64,000 nt of DNA from NCBI RefSeq assembly GCF_036227405.1, contig NZ_CP109473.1, positions 6,882,001-6,946,000 on the forward strand, given 5' to 3'. The position numbers and the translations under genes are program-made. Shown here in pieces: positions 58,865 through 64,000 of the stretch. Position 1 is the stretch's first letter. Every line of letters starts with the position of its first letter. The notes below the pieces were generated by a model. It saw only the letters and a list, made by a program, of their open reading frames with translations. It did no database searches and had not been told where the DNA came from. Source of the stretch: Streptomyces sp. NBC_01460 (lineage in GTDB: Bacteria; Actinomycetota; Actinomycetes; Streptomycetales; Streptomycetaceae).

Positions 58865-59817
58865 CGTGTGCCTCCCGCGCCGTCGTGCTCCGTGGTGTCC
58901 TGACGGGCTCCCGTGGTGGCGCCGCCGATCCGCTCGCGGGGGAGGAGGACCTCCTCCGCGATGGCCTCCAGCACGCGCGGATCGCCCTGGTACGGGAAGG
59001 AGGGGCGCGGCCAGTGCACGACCAGGTCGGTGATGCCCAGCTCGCCGAACCGGCCCACCGCGTCCCGGTAGGACTCCACGGAGTCGAGCACCCCGCCGAC
59101 GAGGGCGCCGGTGAGCAGGAGCCGGTTCAGCGTGGCCGGGTCGCGTCCGGTCGCGGCGCAGGCGGCGTCCAGGCCGTCCAGCTGGCGTGCGATGTCGGGC
59201 AGCGCCTTCTCGTAGGGCAGGGCGTCGAAGCGGCCCGGTGGGCCCGCGGTGACCCACGTGTCCGCCTGCCGGGCGGCCAGCCGCATGCCGCGCGGCCCGG
59301 TCGCGGCGACGGCGAACGGCACCCGGGGGCGCGTCAGGCACCCCGGGTGCACGGGCACGTCGCGGAAGTCGTAGTGGGTGCCCGTGTACGAGGAGACCCG
59401 GTCGGTGAGCAGCAGGTCCAGCGCCTCGACGAACTCGGCGAAGCGGTCGGCGCGTTGTCGCGGGGTGCGCTCGGCGGGGTCCACCACCCGGTCGTCCAGG
59501 CCGCCCGCCCCGGCCCCCAGGCCGCAGACGAACCTGCCCCCGGCGATGTCCTCCAGGGACATCAGCTCCTTCGCCAGCGTCACCGGATGGCGGTAGGTGG
59601 GGGTGGCGACCATCGTGCCCAGCGTGATCCGCGAGGTGACGGCTGCGGCGGCGGCCAGGGTGGGCACGCAGGCGAACCAGGGTTCGTCACGCAGCCAGCG
59701 CCACATCAACTGGTCGTAGGTCCAGGCATGGTCGAAACCGAGGCGCTCGGCCAGTACCCACTGGTCGCGCGCCTGCGACCAGCGCTGTTCGGGCAGGATC
59801 ACCACTCCGTGGCGCAC
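58861..59817 (-). CDS. F420-dependent reductase of alkylproline biosynthesis (LmbY/TomJ type)
   Basis: A 318-residue LLM-class TIM-barrel enzyme. 'MRHGVVILPEQRWSQARDQWVLAERLGFDHAWTYDQL' and 'SLEDIAGGRFVCGLGAGAGGLDDRV' are typical of F420H2-dependent reductases. Homologues in lincomycin and pyrrolobenzodiazepine pathways reduce the pyrroline ring of the 4-substituted proline precursor. GTG start at 59817. Coupled to the PhzF-like gene by ATGA overlap and 48 bases after the tyrosine hydroxylase gene. Confidence 0.88.
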   Translation of the reverse strand: MRHGVVILPEQRWSQARDQWVLAERLGFDHAWTYDQLMWRWLRDEPWFACVPTLAAAAAVTSRITLGTMVATPTYRHPVTLAKELMSLEDIAGGRFVCGLGAGAGGLDDRVVDPAERTPRQRADRFAEFVEALDLLLTDRVSSYTGTHYDFRDVPVHPGCLTRPRVPFAVAATGPRGMRLAARQADTWVTAGPPGRFDALPYEKALPDIARQLDGLDAACAATGRDPATLNRLLLTGALVGGVLDSVESYRDAVGRFGELGITDLVVHWPRPSFPYQGDPRVLEAIAEEVLLPRERIGGATTGARQDTTEHDGAGGTR

Positions 59818-59865
59818 TCGTCCTCACTCCGTTCCGTGTCGGGATCCCCCTGCGGTGACGGCCGG

Positions 59866-60819
59866 TCAGGGGGCCGTGGTGTGCAGCACCTTCGGCTTGA
59901 GCTGCCGGGCGGCGACGTCGATCCGGCTCAGGGCCAGGGCGAAGTCCTTCTCGTAGCGCCGCACCTCCGTGCTCCGCAGCTCGTGGGGGAAGGCCTCGTC
60001 CTCCTCGGGCGTGAGGCCCGGGTAGAGCCCGTTGGTCGCGACGTCGAGCGAGATCGCGCGCAGCCGGCTCCGTAACTGGTCGACCAGCTCCACCGTGCCG
60101 ACCGGCGCCCGCAGGGTCAGGAAGTAGTGGTCGTAGAGCAGCGCCTGCGTCTCGGGGTGCGTCGGCGTGGTCTCGGCCGCGGACTCCTGGAGCAGGGACC
60201 GGCCGCCGGGCACCAGCTTGGCCGCCACCCCCGCGTGCACCGTGTGGTAGGTCCGGACGGCGTGCTGGAGCCTCTCGCTCTCGGGCGTGTTCTCCCACTC
60301 CGGCTTCCTGCCCCTCAGCAGTCCCCGTACGGGCACGAAGTCCGGGGCCCAGGTGCCGCTGAAGCTCCGGTGCTGCAGGTACATGCTCGGCCGGATGACC
60401 GTGCCGTAGACGTCGGCCGGGCACGAGCTGGTGTAGAGCAGCATCGAGGTGTACGCGTCGGTGAGGTCCGTCATCGCGCGCAGGGACGGGGCGGGGTCTG
60501 ACCGGGTGCGGGCCTGGTGCAGGGCGTGTGCGGTCAGCTGCCAGACGGCGAAGGTGGCCTGGTGGCCCGTGATCCAGCGGAACCAGAAGAGCTGGTGGGA
60601 GAAGTCGGTCGTGGAGAGGGCCGCTCCCGCCCGCGGGCAGACCGTGCTCCGGTCCACCAGGGTCTCGTCGGCCGGCAGCACGTCCGGCATGCCGTCCCCG
60701 GACTCGGGAGTCGGCGGCTCGGGCAGCGTCAGCGGTTCCAGGCCGTACGGGAAGTCCCCGAAGTCCCAGCCGTCGGGCACGGGCAGTTCGGTCACGGTGC
60801 GGTGGACGCGCGTGTTCAT
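59866..60819 (-). CDS. haem-dependent L-tyrosine 3-hydroxylase (LmbB2/TomI type)
   Basis: A 317-residue protein. The N-terminus 'DGWDFGDFPYGLEPLTLPEPP', followed by 'HQLFWFRWITGHQATFAVWQLTAHAL' and 'LRAMTDLTDAYTSMLLYTSSC', matches my recollection of the LmbB2-type tyrosine hydroxylases, a family without resemblance to ordinary aromatic hydroxylases. It would convert L-tyrosine to L-DOPA, the first step of 4-alkyl-L-proline formation. The gene order directly after the dioxygenase (ATGA overlap) and before the F420 reductase strongly supports this. Confidence 0.85.
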   Translation of the reverse strand: MNTRVHRTVTELPVPDGWDFGDFPYGLEPLTLPEPPTPESGDGMPDVLPADETLVDRSTVCPRAGAALSTTDFSHQLFWFRWITGHQATFAVWQLTAHALHQARTRSDPAPSLRAMTDLTDAYTSMLLYTSSCPADVYGTVIRPSMYLQHRSFSGTWAPDFVPVRGLLRGRKPEWENTPESERLQHAVRTYHTVHAGVAAKLVPGGRSLLQESAAETTPTHPETQALLYDHYFLTLRAPVGTVELVDQLRSRLRAISLDVATNGLYPGLTPEEDEAFPHELRSTEVRRYEKDFALALSRIDVAARQLKPKVLHTTAP

Positions 60820-61319
60820 CGGTCTCCTCCTGGCGGGACGTAGGTGAACTCGAACTCCAGCCCGTTGACGTCCAGGACGTAGCAGCTCTGCACGCCGTCC
60901 GCGTCGATGACGATGTCGGTGGGCTGTTCGTCGCCGGCGAAGGTGTAGCGGCCGGAGTCGTACAGGTGGATCCAGCGGTCACGCCAGGCCCGGAGCTCCT
61001 CGGCCGATCCGGTGGACAGGCAGATGTGCTGGAACTGGCGAGTGTTGCCGCCGGGTACGGCGTCGTCGTGCCCGGTGCGTTCGAAGAGGTGGAAGCGGAG
61101 CCCGGCCACCGCCAGCTCCGTCAGCCGGGTGATGCCGGGCAGACGGCTCAGGGTGAGGTCGGAGAACGCGTCCAGGGTCCAGTTCGGCCGGCAGCCGAAG
61201 AACTCCTGGTACCAGGCGAGGCAGTTGTCGAGGTCGCCCGTCTGCACTCCCACGTGGTGGAGCTCCGGTATGAGGTCGAGGCCCGTCGGGCGCTCGGTCG
61301 CGGTCCGGGTTCGGGACAA
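60816..61319 (-). CDS. L-DOPA 2,3-dioxygenase (LmbB1/TomH type)
   Basis: A 167-residue VOC-fold protein. 'IPELHHVGVQTGDLDNCLAWYQEFFG' holds the first metal His, 'TRQFQHICLST' the second, and 'YVLDVNGLEFEFTYVPPG' the Glu. It is expected to cleave the L-DOPA ring extradiol-fashion to give the precursor that cyclises to the pyrroline. It is the first gene of the seven-gene minus-strand operon ending with the tautomerase. The start is TTG at 61319 behind GAGGAG; no ATG or GTG is available at this position. Confidence 0.88.
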   Translation of the reverse strand: MSRTRTATERPTGLDLIPELHHVGVQTGDLDNCLAWYQEFFGCRPNWTLDAFSDLTLSRLPGITRLTELAVAGLRFHLFERTGHDDAVPGGNTRQFQHICLSTGSAEELRAWRDRWIHLYDSGRYTFAGDEQPTDIVIDADGVQSCYVLDVNGLEFEFTYVPPGGDR

Positions 61320-61577
61320 GGTTCTGCGCTCCTCTCGTTCCGGAAGGGATCGATTATTCTTCTTCTCGTTATTCAGGCTAGCGATTTCCCGGAAATCAGG
61401 TCAAGTGACGAAAGGGGATTCCTCAAGTTTTCCGATGCGGTGGTGCAGATGTCATGGAAAGCAATTTCAGGGCAGCCCAAAACAAGGGGCCGAGGTATTC
61501 GGGAAGTGTCATCAATTCCTGTGAAAATTTCCTCGAACGCTTGCCTTGTGCCCCCCTTTCCGAGGAATACTGGTGCC
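61320..61577. promoter_or_regulatory. AT-rich divergent control region of the benzodiazepine genes
   Basis: This 258-base region is conspicuously AT-richer than anything around it (for example 61360-61380 and 61450-61490) and has no gene. It lies between the divergent proline-branch operon and the O-methyltransferase gene, so it should contain both promoters and operator sites for any pathway regulator. No unambiguous -35/-10 pair was fixed by eye. Confidence 0.6.
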
Positions 61578-62246
61578 ATGACACAGAATCAGTGGAGCGC
61601 GGTGGACGACTACTTCGACGCGGTTCTCGGCGACGAGGACCCGGCTCTGGCGGCCGCCGCCCAGGCGCACATCGCATTCGACCTTCCTGATATCGGGGTC
61701 TCCCGGTCCCAGGGGAAACTGCTGCACCTGCTGGCCCGCATCCAGGGCGCCGGGCGCATTCTCGAGATAGGCACCTTCGGCGGGTACAGCACGATCTGGC
61801 TCGCCCGGGCGCTGCCCCCGGGCGGGCGGCTGGTCACCATCGAGTGGGAGCGCACGTTCGCCGAGGCGGCCGCCGGACACCTGGAGCGGGCCGGCGTCGC
61901 CGACGTCGTCGAGCAGCACGTGGGCAGGGCGCTGGACATCCTGCCCGCCCTCGCGAAGGCCGGAGACCCGCCGTTCGACCTCGTCTTCATCGACGCCAAC
62001 AAGCCCGACACACCGGAGTACTTCACCTGGGCGCTCGAGCTCTCCCGCCCCGGCGGGGTGATCGTCGTCGACAACGTCGTGCTCGGCGGTGCCGTGGGCG
62101 AGGCCGCCGACCAGGACGGAGGCGTCCGGGGGATGCGGCGGTTCCACGAGATGCTGGCCGCCGAGCCCCGGGTCAGCGCCACCTCGATCCAGACGGTGGG
62201 GAGCAAGGGGTACGACGGGTTCACCCTGGCGCTGATCCTGCCCTGA
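61578..62246 (+). CDS. class I SAM-dependent O-methyltransferase (TomG-like)
   Basis: A 222-residue catechol-type O-methyltransferase. The SAM motif is 'ILEIGTFGGYSTIWLARALPPGGRLVTIE'; the metal-binding Asp residues are in 'DLVFIDANKPDTPEYFTWAL' and 'GGVIVVDNVVLGG'. Members methylate vicinal aromatic hydroxyls using Mg2+. In this cluster it would methylate a hydroxyl of the anthranilate-derived ring, as proposed for TomG. ATG at 61578. It converges on the HpaB-type hydroxylase gene. Confidence 0.88.
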   Translation: MTQNQWSAVDDYFDAVLGDEDPALAAAAQAHIAFDLPDIGVSRSQGKLLHLLARIQGAGRILEIGTFGGYSTIWLARALPPGGRLVTIEWERTFAEAAAGHLERAGVADVVEQHVGRALDILPALAKAGDPPFDLVFIDANKPDTPEYFTWALELSRPGGVIVVDNVVLGGAVGEAADQDGGVRGMRRFHEMLAAEPRVSATSIQTVGSKGYDGFTLALILP

Positions 62247-62258
62247 CGCACCGCGGAG

Positions 62259-62303
62259 CCGGGGGCGGCGGCGGACCGGACACCGGCCGCCGGCCGCCCC
62301 CGG
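62259..62303. terminator. terminator between O-methyltransferase and HpaB-type gene
   Basis: CCGGGGGCGGC (62259-62269) pairs perfectly with GCCGCCCCCGG (62293-62303), with further partial pairing inside. It lies between two convergent genes. Confidence 0.7.
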
Positions 62304-62325
62304 ACGTGTTCCGCCGCCCCGGTCC

Positions 62326-63903
62326 TCATGTGTGGTCGGGCCCGATCAGGTCGGGAGCGGTCCAGCCGTCGAGGTCGTACTCGGACATGCACTCCTCCGC
62401 GAAACCCCGGTAGCCGTCGATCTGGCCGGAGGCCGTCTGGGCCATCAGGAGCTCGATGCGCACGTTCTCGTGGTTGCCCGAGTAGTTCCGCTCGTACAGT
62501 TCGTGCCGCCCCGCGAACTCCGTGCCCACGGAATCCCAGATCAGCTTCATCAGCTTGACCCGCTCCACCGAGTCGTAGCCGTTCGAACCCCGCATGTACC
62601 GGTCCAGATGCGGGCGCAGCTCGGGGTTCTGGAAATCCTTGGCGTGCGAGTTCAGATAGATGAGGCCGCTGCTGAGATCCTGCAGAATGATCTCGCGCAC
62701 GCGCGGATATCCGATGGTCATGAACCAGCGGTACGCCATACCGTAATCCAGATTCGGCAGGAGCCCGTCGCCGTGCCACGCATGAGGATTGTGCGCCATG
62801 GCGTCACTGAGGCCCCAGAACATGTTGCGCCAGGCGAGCACCTCGCCGACCCGGGTCTGAATTCCCCGGAAATCCTTCGTCCCGGTCACGTCCAGTCCCT
62901 TGAGCAGCAGACCGGCCAGGAAGTCGAGCTTGACCGCGAGCCGGGTGACACCGTGGAACGTCAGCCGGTGGGTGAATCCGGACGTGTTCAGGAAGGTGCC
63001 GGCCTTCGCCGTGTCCCCGTAGATGAAGACGTTCTCCCAGGGGATCTTCACCTTGTCCAGGATGAAGACGGTGTCGTTCTCGTCCAGCCGGCTCGACAGC
63101 GGGTAGTCGAACGGGCTGCCCATGCGGCTGGCGGCCAGCTCGTAGGACTGACGGCAGATCAGCTTCACCCCCGGCGCCGCCATCGGCAACGTGGCCACCA
63201 GGGCGAACTCCTTCTTCTTCACCGGCAGCCCGTAGTGCGCGACGAAGTTGAAGTGGGTCAGGGCCGACCCCGTGGCCACCACCTTCGCCCCGCTGACGAC
63301 GAGGCCGTCGTCGCACTCCTTCTCGACGTGCACGAACACGTCGTCGACCTCGTCCGACGGCCGGTGGCGGTCCACGGGCGGGTTGATCACCGCGTGGTTC
63401 CAGAACAGCACCCGCTCCTGCGCCTCGGTGTACCAGCGCCGGGCGTTGTCCGCGAACTCCCCGTAGTACTCCGGGTTCGCGCCCAGCGTCACCAGGAAGC
63501 TCGCCTTGTAGTCCGGGCTCCGTCCCATCCAGCCGTACGTGAGCCGGGCCCACTCGGCGATGGCGTCCCGGTCCCCGACCATGTCCTCCACACTGCGCGG
63601 CACCCGGAAGAACTTGTGCGTGAAGCCGTCGCTGCCCGTGTCGGTGGGCGCGGTCAGCGTGTCGTGGTGCTCGGGGTCGTGCAGGGCGTCGTACAGGCGG
63701 GCCGTCATCCGCGCGGTGTTGCGGAACGCCGGGTGCTTCGTGACGTCGTCGACCCGTTCCCCGTACGCCCAGATCTCCCTGCCGTCGCGGATGCTCTCCA
63801 GGTACTCGTCACCGGTCATCGGCCGGGTCACGCGGCGCGGTGCCCCGTCCGTCCGGTCGCCGGAGTCCGCCGCCGTGCCGGTCACATCGTCCTTCTCCGT
63901 CAT
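62326..63903 (-). CDS. 4-hydroxyphenylacetate 3-hydroxylase (HpaB) family flavin hydroxylase
   Basis: A 525-residue two-component flavin monooxygenase of the HpaB family with an acyl-CoA-dehydrogenase-like fold. '[25 protein letters not shown]' is the family N-terminus; '[36 protein letters not shown]' and '[19 protein letters not shown]' lie in the beta-barrel part, and '[17 protein letters not shown]' starts the helical domain. It would hydroxylate the aromatic ring of the anthranilate-derived unit, using reduced flavin from a separate reductase not identified here. GAGGGA before the ATG; five bases after the truncated gene. Confidence 0.9.
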   Translation of the reverse strand: MTEKDDVTGTAADSGDRTDGAPRRVTRPMTGDEYLESIRDGREIWAYGERVDDVTKHPAFRNTARMTARLYDALHDPEHHDTLTAPTDTGSDGFTHKFFRVPRSVEDMVGDRDAIAEWARLTYGWMGRSPDYKASFLVTLGANPEYYGEFADNARRWYTEAQERVLFWNHAVINPPVDRHRPSDEVDDVFVHVEKECDDGLVVSGAKVVATGSALTHFNFVAHYGLPVKKKEFALVATLPMAAPGVKLICRQSYELAASRMGSPFDYPLSSRLDENDTVFILDKVKIPWENVFIYGDTAKAGTFLNTSGFTHRLTFHGVTRLAVKLDFLAGLLLKGLDVTGTKDFRGIQTRVGEVLAWRNMFWGLSDAMAHNPHAWHGDGLLPNLDYGMAYRWFMTIGYPRVREIILQDLSSGLIYLNSHAKDFQNPELRPHLDRYMRGSNGYDSVERVKLMKLIWDSVGTEFAGRHELYERNYSGNHENVRIELLMAQTASGQIDGYRGFAEECMSEYDLDGWTAPDLIGPDHT

Positions 63904-63908
63904 GTGCG

Positions 63909-64000
63909 TCAGTCCCTCGTCTCGTCGGTTTCGTCACGGGCGTGGAAGTGCTCCACCGGGTCCATGCCGTCCAGGCACTGCGACCAGGCCTCACCGGTCT
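63909..64000 (-). CDS. 3' end of an unidentified gene, cut by the window edge
   Basis: Only the last 29 residues are visible ('[19 protein letters not shown]' and an acidic tail ending 'DETRD'). The stop lies five bases before the HpaB-type start, so it is the upstream member of the same operon. It is too short to identify. A flavin reductase or another cluster enzyme is possible. Confidence 0.6.
   Translation of the reverse strand, partial: TGEAWSQCLDGMDPVEHFHARDETDETRD

Overview
The window is high-GC, gene-dense DNA of a Streptomyces-type actinomycete. The evidence is strong GC bias at third codon positions, GTG and TTG starts, many ATGA/GTGA translational overlaps, Actinobacteria-restricted families, F420-dependent enzymes and P450 clusters. 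No insertion sequence, phage or CRISPR array was seen.

Left part (1-15.9 kb): a RibD/DHFR-fold reductase; a TetR gene with two downstream genes; an EamA exporter; a two-component system followed by two similar P450s flanking a hotdog thioesterase; then a sugar or inositol module. That module holds a Gfo/Idh/MocA dehydrogenase divergent from a GntR regulator, a lipoprotein/permease/ATPase importer, a ROK kinase and a collagen-like membrane protein. A shared TGTYCKGACA-type site lies in both control regions of the module.

Middle part (15.9-35.3 kb): a PcaD-PcaC fusion, an MBL-fold hydrolase, exonuclease III and a HTH/Clp-N protein. The HTH/Clp-N gene has two perfect palindromes that contain both promoter hexamers and appears leaderless. 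Directly after it, at 19969-20115, lies the most unusual object of the window: a tRNA-Cys(GCA)-like sequence whose 3' half precedes its 5' half (a circularly permuted tRNA), enclosed by flanking complementary strands. Then come an SDR, the gluABCD-type amino-acid importer, a TetR/MFS pair, a PAS-PP2C phosphatase, a secreted gamma-glutamyltransferase, a secreted GH75 chitosanase-like protein and several uncharacterised genes.

35.9-50 kb: a tightly coupled four-gene operon starting with a 60-residue peptide (uncharacterised, possibly peptide-modifying). Next are reductive pyrimidine catabolism genes (beta-ureidopropionase-like, aminotransferase, dihydropyrimidinase), a large Tat-exported discoidin/toroid protein under a perfect TGACAACGTTGTCA operator, a haloperoxidase-type hydrolase, a TIGR03842-type LLM oxidoreductase and a flavin amine oxidase.

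Right part (50-64 kb): one flank of a pyrrolo[1,4]benzodiazepine-type biosynthetic cluster resembling tomaymycin. It has the whole 4-alkyl-L-proline branch (L-DOPA dioxygenase, tyrosine hydroxylase, F420 reductase, PhzF-like isomerase, gamma-glutamyltransferase-like C-C hydrolase), a UvrA-like self-resistance protein and a 4-OT tautomerase. Anthranilate-side enzymes are a PhzE/anthranilate-synthase-like protein with a dead glutaminase site, an aryl hydroxylase, an O-methyltransferase and an HpaB-type hydroxylase. The NRPS genes would lie beyond the right edge, where another gene is cut off.
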